A stretch of DNA of 64,000 nucleotides from G965220075 sp965220075 (GTDB lineage: Bacteria; Chloroflexota; UBA11872). The stretch is from contig OZ244806.1 of NCBI GenBank assembly GCA_965220075.1, positions 1,488,001 to 1,552,000 of the forward strand, read 5' to 3'. How positions within the stretch are numbered: position 1 is the stretch's first letter; each line of letters starts with the position of its first letter. The notes under the pieces were generated by a model. It did no database searches. It saw only the letters and a program-made list of their open reading frames with translations, and was not told the origin of the DNA. Shown here piece by piece: positions 33,283-42,710 of this stretch. The translations under genes were made by a program, and so were the position numbers.

Positions 33283-34485
33283 TCACTCCACTGAGACGTC
33301 CAGCACGACGCGTCGAATTCGCTGAGTCGGCAGCCGGTGCGTGCCAAAGTCGCGCGTGAAGTCGGAGTGCGAAAAGATCACGTGCAGCTTGCCGTCCCTC
33401 TGCATGGTCGAGGTGTAGGAGCATCCGGGACCCGTGTGGAAGCAGAACGGCGCCTCCCAGTGCTCGGCGCTGCCGTCCAGGCTCAGCATCACGTGCGTAA
33501 CCTGTGGATGGCCGTAGGCGCCGCGCCCGGATGCGCAGGCCACCACTCCGTTGGGCAGCACTTGGAGACGCGGCTTGACCGCTTGCCAGCCCGCGTTGGT
33601 CGGCGTCGACCACGTCCGTCCGCCGTCTGACGAGCGCGACTGGTACAACGGCGAGTATGACCCGCTGCGCATCACGCAAAGGAGGTCGCCGTTGGGCAAC
33701 CGCGCCAGGTCGGCCTCGTCGAAGCCCTCGTCTACCGCCCGGTCGCTGATGCCGTAGGTCGGCTTGACCTCGGCGGGGTCGAACTTGGTAACGAACTCCC
33801 AGGTCTTGCCGCCGTCGCTGGATCGGATGATGAATACACCGAAGAGGTACTTCCAGGCGCGGCCGCGCCCGTCATAGGTCCACTCCGACTCCGGCAGCAT
33901 GCTCACCCACTCCAGCGCGGCGAGCAGATCTCCGTCGTCAAGCTCCAGAATCGAGGCGTAGGCCTGGTAGGAGGCGCGCTCCCACGGCATGCCGGCGACC
34001 GAGAAATTGGATGACTCGATAGCCGTGCCGTCGCGCCGCCAGCGATGCAGGCGAAAGGCCGGGTTCTCTTCCTGATACTGCTCGTGCAAGTGACCCGCGG
34101 CGCGGTCGTAGACCTTGTCATGCACGGACTGCGGACTGTGGTCTATGCCCACGATGGTCCCATCGCGCAGGTAGCCCAGGGACCAGGCAGACAGAGGCTG
34201 CATCTCCCCCGAGCGCGGGTCGGGGGCGGCCATCAAGCTATCGCGCGGGACCTCGCTCCAGGTGGCACCGGCATCGTGGGAGACAGCGGCCCGCGCGGGG
34301 TCGTCGGTCTCATGCTCCGCGCCGTGGCGCGAGCGTGAGTAGGGAAGGAACAAGAGGTCGCCTTCCAGCTCGACGATGCCCGGGAAGTTCACGATGCTGT
34401 CGGGGTCCTCCACCCAGGTGTCGACGCGCTCGACCTTGATCGTGGCTGTGCGGGAACCATCGCTGTAGGTGGCTTGCTGGATCAC
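33283..34485 (-). CDS. BNR-repeat sialidase-like protein, copy 1
   Basis: A 400-residue paralogue of the next gene downstream on the same strand. It shares IVNFPGIVELEGDLLFLPYSRSRHG, Asp boxes SHDAGATW, SSDGGKTWEFV and SSDGGRTWSTP, and SYQAYASILELDDGDLLAALEW and HWEAPFCFHTGPGCSYTSTMQRDGKLHVIFSHSDFTRD. The pair is separated by 107 bases that hold a palindromic repeat, so duplication is likely to be old enough for divergence in the middle blades. Probably acts in carbohydrate degradation with the surrounding hydrolases; precise activity unknown. Confidence 0.82.
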   Translation of the reverse strand: MIQQATYSDGSRTATIKVERVDTWVEDPDSIVNFPGIVELEGDLLFLPYSRSRHGAEHETDDPARAAVSHDAGATWSEVPRDSLMAAPDPRSGEMQPLSAWSLGYLRDGTIVGIDHSPQSVHDKVYDRAAGHLHEQYQEENPAFRLHRWRRDGTAIESSNFSVAGMPWERASYQAYASILELDDGDLLAALEWVSMLPESEWTYDGRGRAWKYLFGVFIIRSSDGGKTWEFVTKFDPAEVKPTYGISDRAVDEGFDEADLARLPNGDLLCVMRSGSYSPLYQSRSSDGGRTWSTPTNAGWQAVKPRLQVLPNGVVACASGRGAYGHPQVTHVMLSLDGSAEHWEAPFCFHTGPGCSYTSTMQRDGKLHVIFSHSDFTRDFGTHRLPTQRIRRVVLDVSVE

Positions 34486-34630
34486 GTAGACGACTCCTCC
34501 GGGGCTATGGCGCGAATGGCAATTCCGGCCTCACGCGCGAAGTTTAGCCTGAGCGCATCCCAATGAGGCGCCGCGGCGCGGACCACGCTTGTCGGGTGAC
34601 TCGATGCGCGCACCGGAATCCCACGGTAGA

Positions 34631-34649
34631 GGCGGGTTTGAAACCCGCC
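34631..34649. repeat. Short palindrome GGCGGGTTT-G-AAACCCGCC
   Basis: Perfect 9-base arms around one G, preceded by CGGTAGA. Similar GTAGGGGCGGGTTT...-type repeats are abundant in some uncultured bacterial genomes. It lies between the sialidase-like operon and the ferritin gene and may be a REP-type element. Confidence 0.6.
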
Positions 34650-34743
34650 CACAGGGAGCTCCCCTCAACACCGACGATCCTACGGCCATCGGTGCGATAC
34701 TCGAAGGCACCCGATAACTGATTGACCGCCGCCAAGGTGTCTC

Positions 34744-35244
34744 ATGTCAAACCTGAGCGACACGCTGCAGGCCGCTCTGAACGGCCAGCTGAACCGCGAG
34801 CTTTACTCCGCCCATCTCTACCTCTCCATGAGCGCATATTTCCAATCGCGCAGCCTGCGCGGGTTTGCGCACTGGATGACGGTTCAACACGCGGAGGAAA
34901 CGTCGCACGCGCTGAAGATCGTCAACTTCATCAGCGACCGAAACGGCCGCGTGGCGCTGGGGTCCCTCGACCAACCGCCGGTAGAGTTTGAGTCGGTTCA
35001 AGAGGTCATGGAGTTGTCCCTGGCGCACGAGCGGGAGCTCACGGCGTCGATCAGCGACCTCTACCGGCTTGCGCAGTCCGAGAAGGACTACCCGACGCAC
35101 GTCCTCCTCGAGTGGTTCGTCGAAGAGCAAATCGAGGAAGAGAAGACGATCGTGGAGATTTGCGATCACCTCGAGCTGATCGGTGACGATGGGACCGGTC
35201 TGCTCCTGCTGGATGCGCGTCTGGGGGACAGACAGGCTTCGTAA
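34744..35244 (+). CDS. ftnA: Ferritin
   Basis: A 166-residue four-helix ferritin: LNRELYSAHLYLSMSAYF (E19), HWMTVQHAEETSHALKIVNFI (E52 and H55) and EWFVEEQIEEEKTIVEICDHLELI, with the ferroxidase ligands at the spacing typical for bacterial FtnA (E, +33 E, +3 H). It stores iron as a mineral core in the cytoplasm. No heme-binding Met pattern of bacterioferritin. Start ATG at 34744 in a GTGTCTC context without a strong ribosome-binding site. Confidence 0.93.
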   Translation: MSNLSDTLQAALNGQLNRELYSAHLYLSMSAYFQSRSLRGFAHWMTVQHAEETSHALKIVNFISDRNGRVALGSLDQPPVEFESVQEVMELSLAHERELTASISDLYRLAQSEKDYPTHVLLEWFVEEQIEEEKTIVEICDHLELIGDDGTGLLLLDARLGDRQAS

Positions 35245-35333
35245 GCGGGGCCCGTCCGGCGCCGCCTCCGTCCTTGAACTTACCCGCGCCGGCGTACGGA
35301 CGGCGTAGTCGGTGGGGCGTGACCGGCGGCGCC

Positions 35334-35744
35334 ATGGTGCGCGCCAAAGTACGCGAGGTGTTTTGGGATGACTCCCGCGGCGTCTACGCGGACAGCTTTC
35401 ACAACGGCTCGCTCACGGGCGTCGTGAGCGAGATCGCCAACGCCTACGCCGTGCTCTACGGCGTCGCCGGCGGCGACCAGGCGCAACGAATCGGCCAGTA
35501 CCTGGCCGGCCGGCGCCCCGACACGGTACGGGCGACGCCGGCCTTCATGGGCTTGGTGATCGACGCCATGATGGTCGCGGGCGCGGCCTCGGGCGCGATG
35601 AAGATCATGCGGGAGCGATTTGGACCGATGCTGGCTTGGGAGGACGTCCCGACCATCTGGGAGGGCTGGGGTCCGTTCACGGGCCATAACCCGATCGACC
35701 GCGACGCGGCTTTCGGCACGCAGGACAAGCCGCGCCCGGCGTGA
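35334..35744 (+). pseudogene. GH78 alpha-L-rhamnosidase fragment
   Basis: A 136-residue open frame that matches only an internal C-terminal part of bacterial alpha-L-rhamnosidases: VREVFWDDSRGVYADSFHNGSLTGVVSEIANAYAVLYGVA (helix pair of the six-hairpin barrel) and DTVRATPAFMGLVIDAMMVAGAASGAMKIMRERFGPML then TIWEGWGPF. The first ~500 residues and the final beta domain of a real GH78 are absent, and neither neighbour contains them. The sequence before 35334 has no matching text. Treat as a relic. Confidence 0.7.
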
Positions 35745-35819
35745 CCGTGGACGACGCACGTGTGTCCATCTCGGGCGTCAGCGGGTCGCACCTGTTCGAG
35801 CTCACGTAGACTCGCGCGC

Positions 35820-37544
35820 ATGCACACGAGTCTCGCGCCTTCCGACGACAGTCGCCCGACAGACCAGCCGCTGCGTCTCGCCGTCAACGTGATGCTGCTC
35901 ATGCGCGACGGCGTTCGTCTGGCCACGGACGTCTGGTTGCCGCCCCAGGGCAAGCGGTTCCCCACCCTCTTGCTACGCACGATCTACAACAAGCAGCAGC
36001 CGTTAGTCGTCTCGTGGGCGCGCTATTTCGTCGAAGCCGGCTACGCGGTGGTGATGCAGGACTCCCGCGGACGCTTCAACTCCGACGGCCAATTCGATCC
36101 CTACACCTGCGAGCCGGCGGACGGCTACGACACGCAGGAGTGGATCGGCCGCCAGAGCTGGTGCGACGGCAACCTCGGGATGTTCGGTCTCTCGTACTCC
36201 GGTTACACGCAGACCATCAGCGCGCCGTTGCGGAGCCGCTTCGTCAAGGCGCTTGCGCCGATCGGCTCGCAGCAGGACAACTACGGACATCACCGCATCG
36301 ACGGCGTGGCCCAGCCGGCCGTGCTCTTCAACTTCATCAACCTGGTGGGCCGTACCACGCACCGCGATGCGGTCGTTCAGCTCGACCGTGAGCGGCTGCT
36401 CCGGCGGCTGCCGCTCATCAGCGCGCTCGACGACATCGTGGGCGACATGCCGCTCTTCCGGCGCGCCATCGAGCACGAGACCTACGACGACTACTGGGCC
36501 GGCCACAGCCTGCGGGAGCGCTACCGCGAGGTCGAGACGCCCGCCTACTTCATGACCGGTTGGTACGACGCGCTGGCGCACGAGACCTTCAAGCTGTACG
36601 CGGGCTGGCGCACGCAGGCCCGATCCGAGTCCGCGCGCCGCCAGACCCGCCTGTTGGTAGGCCCGTGGGCGCACGTGCAAGGACCCTGGTGGATCAAAGA
36701 CCTGGGTGAGCAGGGAGAGTTCGGCGACGTAACTCTGGGCCCCGACGCCAACATCGACTTGCTTGGCGAGCATCTGCGCTGGTACGACCGGCGTCTCCGC
36801 AACGTCGACAACGGGATTGACGAGGAGCCTCCGATCCGGCTGTTCGTGATGGGCGCGAACCGCTGGCGGTCCGAGCACGAGTGGCCGCTCGCGCGCACCC
36901 GCTATACGGACTTCTATCTCCACAGCGGCGGCTCGGCCAATACCCTCGACGGCGACGGACGGCTCCAGCGCGAGCCGGCGAACGAGTCCTCAGCGGACCG
37001 ATTCGTCTACGACCCGGCCGACCCGGTGCCCACCGTTGGCGGCCAGCAGATGCATCCTCCTTTCGGACCGCGGGACCGACGCGGCGTCGAGCGGCGCGCC
37101 GACGTGCTGGTCTACACGTCCGATCCGCTCGGGCGGGATCTGGAGGTAACCGGCCCCGTGTCCGCCACCATCTACGCCGCCACCGACGCGCCGGACACCG
37201 ATTTCACCGCGGCTCTGGTGGACGTGTATCCGGACGGCCGCGCCATCATTCTCTGCGAGGGCATACGGCGCGGGCGGCTGCGAGCGTCCTTCGACCAAGC
37301 CAGGCCGATTCGGCCCGGCGAGGTTTACGAGTACCCGATCGACCTGTGGGAGACCGGCAACGTCTTCAAGGCCGGGCACCGGATCCGAGTCGAGATCTCG
37401 AGCAGCAACTTCCCGCGCAACGAGCGCAACCTGAATACCGGCGAACGCCCCGGCTTTGGCGCCGACATGCGCGCGGCCAACCAGACCGTGCATCATGACG
37501 CGGCGCGTCCATCCCACATCACGCTGCCGGTCATTCCGGCCTGA
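35820..37544 (+). CDS. CocE/NonD-type alpha/beta hydrolase (X-Pro dipeptidyl-peptidase fold)
   Basis: A 574-residue S15/CocE-type hydrolase: VMLLMRDGVRLATDVWLPPQGKRFPTLLLRTIYNK, YVVMQDSRGRFNSDGQFDPY-like segment, then LGMFGLSYSGYTQTISAPL (GxSxxG nucleophile). FMTGWYDALAHETFKLYAGW and RLLVGPWAHVQGPW hold the catalytic Asp/His region. The C-terminal jelly-roll (DVLVYTSDPLGRDLEVTGPVSATIYAATDAPDTDFTAALVDVYPDGRA) is the XPP_PepC-C domain. Members cleave esters (cocaine esterase, glutaryl acylase) or N-terminal X-Pro. ATG at 35820 chosen; its stop overlaps the next start (TGATG), so both proteins are coproduced. Confidence 0.9.
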   Translation: MHTSLAPSDDSRPTDQPLRLAVNVMLLMRDGVRLATDVWLPPQGKRFPTLLLRTIYNKQQPLVVSWARYFVEAGYAVVMQDSRGRFNSDGQFDPYTCEPADGYDTQEWIGRQSWCDGNLGMFGLSYSGYTQTISAPLRSRFVKALAPIGSQQDNYGHHRIDGVAQPAVLFNFINLVGRTTHRDAVVQLDRERLLRRLPLISALDDIVGDMPLFRRAIEHETYDDYWAGHSLRERYREVETPAYFMTGWYDALAHETFKLYAGWRTQARSESARRQTRLLVGPWAHVQGPWWIKDLGEQGEFGDVTLGPDANIDLLGEHLRWYDRRLRNVDNGIDEEPPIRLFVMGANRWRSEHEWPLARTRYTDFYLHSGGSANTLDGDGRLQREPANESSADRFVYDPADPVPTVGGQQMHPPFGPRDRRGVERRADVLVYTSDPLGRDLEVTGPVSATIYAATDAPDTDFTAALVDVYPDGRAIILCEGIRRGRLRASFDQARPIRPGEVYEYPIDLWETGNVFKAGHRIRVEISSSNFPRNERNLNTGERPGFGADMRAANQTVHHDAARPSHITLPVIPA

Positions 37545-38767
37545 TGAAGCGGTTCCGCGAGTTTCAGCGTCCGGCCCAGGCCGACGGCGTTCGTTCGCTT
37601 ACGTTCCCGGAGTCTGAGTTCCGGCGGCGGATCGACGCCGTGCGCGCCGCCATGCGGGCCAGGGACTTGGATGCGCTCGTTTGCACCTTCGCGCCCAGCG
37701 TTTGCTACCTGAGCGGCTATGAGACGCTGGCGTCGTTTGCGCCGCTGTTTCTGATCGTCCCGGCCGAGCGCGAGCCGACGCTGCTCATAGACGACTTCGA
37801 GGCATTCAACGCGCTCGTATCGAGTTGGGTGACCGACGTCGTCACGTACCCCTGGTCGGAGGACCCCGGCGACGCGTTGATCGACCTGCTGCGCGAGCGG
37901 GGGTGGGCCGGTTCGCGGCTCGGATGGGAGCGCCACCAGCACGGCGGCGCGCACGAGTCATTCGTGCGCGTCCGTGAGGCCGCCGGCGCGCACTGGAGCT
38001 ACCTGCGCGGGCTGGTGGAGGGCGAACGCGCGCTAAAGAGCGCGCCCGAGATTGCCGCGATCAAGGCTGCCGGCGCCCTGACCCCGCGCGGATTCGACGC
38101 CGCGGCCGCCCAGCTGCGCCCCGGCGCCGCCGACAACGCCGTCGCCGCCGCCGTCTATCAGACTCTGGTGGCGGGGGGCAGCGAGCGGATGTGCATCCAG
38201 CCCATCGTCACCGCCGGCCGCAACTCCGGCATCCCTCACACCACCTTCGGGCGCTCACGGCTCACACCCGGGCACCCCGTTCTGCTCGAATGGGGCGCGT
38301 GCCTGAAGCGCTACTCGGCGCCGATGATCCGCACGGGCGTCGTCGGTGAGCTGGAGGACCCGCTCTGGCGCTCTATGTACGAGGCCTGTCGGGAGGCCGT
38401 CACGCGCACCATCGCGGGCATGCGCCCCGGCGCATCCACCCTCGAGCTCGCGTGGCACGCGTCCGAGCCGTTGGCGGAACTGCCGGCGCGCGTGTTCACC
38501 GACGGCAATCGCGGGTATTCGGTGGGACTGAGCTTCGAGCCTGACTGGGCCGACGTGCCGGGTCTGCAGATCGCCACGCGCGAGTCGCGCACCGCCGCCT
38601 CGTTGGACGCTTTCCCCGAGCTTAGAGCAGGCCACGTGTTTCACGTGCGCGCCGTCGTGCGCGACGTCGGCCGCGCCGGCGTGGGCGTGAGTGAGACGGT
38701 GGCCGTCACAGCCCATGGTTGTGAGGTGCTGACCCAATACCCCCGCGATTTGATCCGCCTCGCCTAG
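37544..38767 (+). CDS. M24-fold (creatinase/ectoine-hydrolase-like) protein with lost metal site
   Basis: A 407-residue pita-bread-fold protein: an N-terminal domain (FRRRIDAVRAAMRARDLDALVCTFAPSVCYLSGYETL) plus a C-terminal domain (LKSAPEIAAIKAAGALTPRGFDAAAAQLRPG... MCIQPIVTAGRNSGIPHTTFG). In metallopeptidases the first metal pair lies in DxGxxxxxYxSDxTRT; here it is EWGACLKRYSAPMIRTG (E249 and A259). The GHGIG His is Y325 (GYSVG). So a dinuclear metal centre is unlikely. Ectoine hydrolase (DoeA) and creatinase also work without metal, so a non-peptidase amidohydrolase role is plausible. Coupled to the CocE-type gene. Confidence 0.85.
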   Translation: MKRFREFQRPAQADGVRSLTFPESEFRRRIDAVRAAMRARDLDALVCTFAPSVCYLSGYETLASFAPLFLIVPAEREPTLLIDDFEAFNALVSSWVTDVVTYPWSEDPGDALIDLLRERGWAGSRLGWERHQHGGAHESFVRVREAAGAHWSYLRGLVEGERALKSAPEIAAIKAAGALTPRGFDAAAAQLRPGAADNAVAAAVYQTLVAGGSERMCIQPIVTAGRNSGIPHTTFGRSRLTPGHPVLLEWGACLKRYSAPMIRTGVVGELEDPLWRSMYEACREAVTRTIAGMRPGASTLELAWHASEPLAELPARVFTDGNRGYSVGLSFEPDWADVPGLQIATRESRTAASLDAFPELRAGHVFHVRAVVRDVGRAGVGVSETVAVTAHGCEVLTQYPRDLIRLA

Positions 38768-38993
38768 CCGGAGCACCAGGTAGCGGCGACGGTGGGGACT
38801 ACGTGCAGTGCCGCGTATGCGTGCGCTCACGGCCACGGAACCCCCGATTCAGTCTGCTGTATTCGTCACGTCGCGTGAGTTTCGAGGATCGGCCGGGAGC
38901 CAGCCGACGACTGCGACTTCTCAGTCGATACGAAACGGCCAGGGCGCGGACTCACGCTGACCTTGAGGCATGCCCGGAGTACGGCGGGCCGGT

Positions 38994-41423
38994 CTACTCC
39001 AGCACCCGCAGCGTCGCGGGTACGTCCATGCGGCGCAGCTTGCGCAGGGTCAGCACCGGCGCCAGCGCTATGACAACGACGGCCGCCAGCAGAGTGGCGG
39101 CCATCGCCGGCAGGTCAACGGCCACGGCGACCCCGAGATCGGGCGCGGACATCGGGAAGACGACCCAGAGAATCCAGAGCAGCAGCCCATAGCCCAGAAC
39201 CACGCTGAAGGCCGCCGCAATCAGCCCCAGCACCAAACCCTCCATCATCAGCACGCCGAGCACCCTGCGCACTGGCACCCCGAAGGCAAACATCGTGGCG
39301 TGGTCGCGCGCCCGCTCGTCGGCATTGATGTTCGCTGTGTTGAAGGCGATCAGCAGGGCCAGCCCAAGCACGAACACCTGGATCACACGGAATACGTCCG
39401 CGAACTGCTCGAAGACTTCCGAAGTCATCTCCGAGGTCTCGGCCACGCCCTGCACCGTGGCGACGGCGGGGACGCCAAACAGCGCGCGCTTCACGCTCGA
39501 CACCGTCTCACCAGGCGCGGGCGCTCCCGAAATGACATTTGCGAGTCCGTCCAGGCCGACCATACCCGCCTGGCGGATGTCCATGTAAGCGTTGAACCGC
39601 AGCGGGTGCGGGTGGACCGCCAGCACTTCGATGGTGCTGGTCTCGAGCGCGAGCGACGCGGCGCTCGTGCGTACCGGGTGGGTCAGCGCCACCTGGTCGC
39701 CCGGCCCGACGCCAAGGTCCTCGGCGGCCTTGCGGGCCAGCACGATCCCGGGCCTGCCAACGGCGAGCTCGCCATCCACCGCGGTCGGCCGCCAGACCCC
39801 GCTCTCGAAGTCGACGAACCGAAGCTGTACGTCTACCGCGGTTCCGTCTTTTTCGACGCTTCCGGCCAGTCTCAGTTCCGGCTCGGCCGCGCGCAGCACC
39901 TCACTATCCACGATGCCCGCCAACTCGGCGGATCCGGATGGATAGAACGAGTCAAGCTGGACCGTCAGCCGGTTGGGCACGTCGCCCAGCAGCTCCTCGT
40001 CGCCTTCCGTGATGGTCGCCAGGAACGAGTCGATCGTCCCGATCAGGCTGACGAGCACCGCCAGCACGGCCGTCAGCGCGAAAAGCGTCAGCAGCGTGCG
40101 GCGAGGCGCCCGTGTCAGATTGCGAAACGGCATCCGTCCGAATACGCCGCCCGGAAGCGGGAGACGGCTGGCGATGGGCGCCATCCCACCGCCGCGCGCC
40201 GCCAGGTGACCCGTCCGAATCGCATCCACCGGCGCCACGCGCACCGCGCGGTACACCGGCCACAGCACGGCCAGCAGAGGTATTGCAAATCCGAGCGCCG
40301 CGGCGCCCGCGAAGATCCCGATCTGGAACGGGGTCACGAACACCGGCAGCGGGACGAAAGTCTCGAGCACGCCGCCCATCGCGTTCCCCACCAGCAGCCC
40401 GATGCCGACACCGAACACCACGCCCAGCACCGCAATCTGCACACCGACCAGCAAGGGGCGCACGGCGATCGCGCGCGGCGACACGCCCAGAGCCATGGAG
40501 GTGCCGATCTCGCGCCGCTGCACTTCCACCATGCGCGTGGCCAGGTTCAGGGACGCGAAGGCGGCGCCGGCGAATATGGCCAGCGCGAAGATGGTGTAGA
40601 ACTGCTGGTCACCCTCCGGATCGCGCGTGAGCGACAGGTACGACGCGTCGTCCTCCCTTCGCATCACGCTGAGGCCCGTCTCGGGATAGCTCTCCGCCAT
40701 CCGGCTGACCAGCGCCGCCTCCACGACGTCCAGATCGGCGCCGGGCTCAACCGTGAGCACCAGGTCGTTGACTAAACCCGGCCGGCCCGCCAGCTTCTGA
40801 GCCGTCTCCAGCGAGGTGAAAACCACGGCCAGGTTCGTCTGCGCGAAGTAGTTGCCTTCCTCGATGACCAGGAAGTACTCGGGTGACGCCGCCTGGCCGA
40901 CGTAGCGGGCGGCCGCCTCGCCTCCAATCTTCAGATCGCCGCTGGCGGGCAGGTTGTAAAACATCCCGAAGTTGCGCTCCAGCAGAACCACCGGCGCGCC
41001 CCACTCCGACTGCTCGATCGGCCGCCCAATCAGGGTTTCCACCCCGTTGACGTGCGGCCCGCCGTCCGACAGATCGACCCCGAGGATCCTGCCGGGCACG
41101 AAGATCGATTCATCGGCCGCGGCCACGTCCACCTGAGTCGGGACGATCAGGCGCTCCTCCACCGACTCCACGCCCGGGATGCCCGCCGCGATGTCCGCCA
41201 GCGCGCCGCCCGGTAGGAAGCTGGCGTCACTGAGCTGGCCGCGCAGGTCGTACATGTTCGTGAGAGACAGGCTTGCGTCGTTGGAGGCGAAGCGCCATTG
41301 CGTCACACTGCTCAGCCCGGCGAACAGTCCCGTTCCGAGCGCCAGCATCAGGGCGGTCGCCGCCACCTGAACCCAGCGGGCCTTGGCGTCGCGCAGCGCC
41401 CAGCGCAGTCGCAGACCAACCAT
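38994..41423 (-). CDS. ABC transporter permease with two FtsX domains
   Basis: An 809-residue membrane protein of the MacB/FtsX type. An N-terminal helix (WVQVAATALMLALGTGLFAGLS) is followed by a large periplasmic domain (about 40-250). Three helices form the first FtsX core (QFYTIFALAIFAGAAFASLNLATRMVEVQRREIGTSMALGVSPRAI), then another anchor (RRTLLTLFALTAVLAVLVSL), a second periplasmic domain and second FtsX core (LGLALLIAFNTANINADERARDHATMFAFGVPVRRVLGV). I take the start at ATG 41423; an upstream GTG adds 20 low-complexity residues. No ATPase gene adjoins it here, so the partner is elsewhere. Likely exports or extracts a lipoprotein or lipid. Confidence 0.9.
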   Translation of the reverse strand: MVGLRLRWALRDAKARWVQVAATALMLALGTGLFAGLSSVTQWRFASNDASLSLTNMYDLRGQLSDASFLPGGALADIAAGIPGVESVEERLIVPTQVDVAAADESIFVPGRILGVDLSDGGPHVNGVETLIGRPIEQSEWGAPVVLLERNFGMFYNLPASGDLKIGGEAAARYVGQAASPEYFLVIEEGNYFAQTNLAVVFTSLETAQKLAGRPGLVNDLVLTVEPGADLDVVEAALVSRMAESYPETGLSVMRREDDASYLSLTRDPEGDQQFYTIFALAIFAGAAFASLNLATRMVEVQRREIGTSMALGVSPRAIAVRPLLVGVQIAVLGVVFGVGIGLLVGNAMGGVLETFVPLPVFVTPFQIGIFAGAAALGFAIPLLAVLWPVYRAVRVAPVDAIRTGHLAARGGGMAPIASRLPLPGGVFGRMPFRNLTRAPRRTLLTLFALTAVLAVLVSLIGTIDSFLATITEGDEELLGDVPNRLTVQLDSFYPSGSAELAGIVDSEVLRAAEPELRLAGSVEKDGTAVDVQLRFVDFESGVWRPTAVDGELAVGRPGIVLARKAAEDLGVGPGDQVALTHPVRTSAASLALETSTIEVLAVHPHPLRFNAYMDIRQAGMVGLDGLANVISGAPAPGETVSSVKRALFGVPAVATVQGVAETSEMTSEVFEQFADVFRVIQVFVLGLALLIAFNTANINADERARDHATMFAFGVPVRRVLGVLMMEGLVLGLIAAAFSVVLGYGLLLWILWVVFPMSAPDLGVAVAVDLPAMAATLLAAVVVIALAPVLTLRKLRRMDVPATLRVLE

Positions 41424-41959
41424 TACAGCGCCGCCCCCGCGGCTTCCCGCCCCTCCGCGGGGTCGCCCTGATGGTCCTTCCACACGCCGACGAGGTCGAT
41501 CAAGCCTTCAGATCCTCCGGCGCCGTTCTCGGCAAAGGGCGCCGCACGTCCCCAGCCGCGGCGCCCGCCTAGCCTAGTACGGCCACCACGCCTGCAATAG
41601 CCGAACCGACCGTCTTCTCACGTGTGCCGTCCGTGGATCGAGCCCTCCACAAGCGGCCTCAGATGCTGCGAGACCAGTCAAACAGTCGCCGCGCTTGGCC
41701 GTCCATCGTGCACGGGCTGACCGTCGTTGCCAGGAACGTGCGCGACTTCGAGCAGCTGGATGTAGAGACGCTGAATCCATTCCAAGGCCGGTAAATCGCC
41801 GTCGACGCTGGGATTCAGCCGCGTCCCACAAGCACACGCACGTCGCGGAGAGTAAGAGTTCGAGCCCCCTTCGCCCCACTCGCCAAACGCCTCAGCGCCA
41901 GTGAGCGTGCCGAGGAAGAAAATCACGGGGACCATTGCCCGCCTCCGACTACTCACAGA
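41424..41959. other. Intergenic with one doubtful frame
   Basis: About 535 bases. On the minus strand 41956-41678 is open: MVPVIFFLGTLTGAEAFGEWGEGG... with ACACGTRLNPSVDGDLPALEWIQRLYIQLLEV. It starts 4 bases after the stop of the transporter gene at 41960, so it could be a small coexpressed secreted protein with a hydrophobic start and a CxC pair. No family recognised and composition is unremarkable; I would not annotate it firmly. Confidence 0.3.
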
Positions 41960-42655
41960 CTACGCCTCGCAACATACCGCTCGACACCTGCGCAAGCCGT
42001 AGAAACAACTGCTGCAAAAGCAGACCTGGGGTGCATCGTCTTCATGCTCTTCCGCATGACCTGAATAGTTCTCCCTGCCCTCCTTGAGGAGAAAAGGAAT
42101 CAAGACCAAGGCTGATACTGGGTCGGCCCACCACCAGGAAAGCAAAGCGTTGAACCCCAGTCCTACCAGGATGGTCAGGTCTTGAAGGTCGCAGAACAGG
42201 CTTTCCATAGCCTCCGCTCTCAACGACCGGGATTGCATACGGGTGGCGATGCGCATCTTGGCCACGTAAAGGCCACCCATCACAACAGCGCTCGCAACCA
42301 CAATCCCAACACCTACAAGGCTCGGCTGTGGCTCAGGCGCCCACCCCAGCAGGTTAGCCCCGGAATGAAGGGCAATGTATGCCGCCAGCAGAAAGAAGCT
42401 GAGCCCCAGTAGTTTCTGTGCCCTTCGCTCCGCGGCCTCTTCCTCCAGTCCCTCCCGCTCTCCCCTCAACCGCCACACCAGGACTCCACCAGCGAGAAGC
42501 TCGACGATGCTGTCCAGACCGAACGCCAGGAGGGCTACACTCCCAGCCTGAACGCCTGCCCACAAAGAAACCCCGGCCTCTACCAGGTTCCACAGTAGAC
42601 CGGCAAACACCAGAGTAAGGGCCGTTCGGCGAAGGGCATCCGGTTGAAGCGCCAA
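41960..42655 (-). CDS. CDF/TMEM163-like cation transporter with Cys-rich tail
   Basis: A 231-residue six-helix protein resembling the membrane half of cation-diffusion facilitators: ALTLVFAGLLWNLVEAGVSLWAGVQAGSVALLAFGLDSIVELLAGGVLVWRL (DxxxE in helix 2), AEAMESLFCDLQDLTILVGL and WWADPVSALVLIPF (helix 5 DxxxD/A-like). The cytoplasmic CTD of typical CDFs is missing. Instead the tail GHAEEHEDDAPQVCFCSSCFYGLRRCRAVCCEA has His, acids and seven Cys, a likely metal-binding patch. TTG start with GGAAGGAGAG site. The DNA from here to about 42.9 kb is more AT-rich than its surroundings, suggesting recent acquisition. Confidence 0.85.
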   Translation of the reverse strand: MALQPDALRRTALTLVFAGLLWNLVEAGVSLWAGVQAGSVALLAFGLDSIVELLAGGVLVWRLRGEREGLEEEAAERRAQKLLGLSFFLLAAYIALHSGANLLGWAPEPQPSLVGVGIVVASAVVMGGLYVAKMRIATRMQSRSLRAEAMESLFCDLQDLTILVGLGFNALLSWWWADPVSALVLIPFLLKEGRENYSGHAEEHEDDAPQVCFCSSCFYGLRRCRAVCCEA

Positions 42656-42710
42656 GGATGGTCTCTCCTTCCTTCACGTAACCTAGTCTGAGATTGGCAC
42701 CGTGCTAACT

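Noticed and set aside
38970..40775. Long plus-strand open frame of about 600 codons
   Set aside because: Its protein is Arg/His/Gln-rich with no domain; the minus strand holds a clear FtsX permease. It is a high-GC antisense shadow.
41490..41575. A short minus-strand open frame ending in TAA that overlaps the permease ATG, as an ATPase C-terminus
   Set aside because: The text (SEGLIDLVGVWKDHQGDPAEG) has no ABC ATPase motif and the frame is too short; not annotated.
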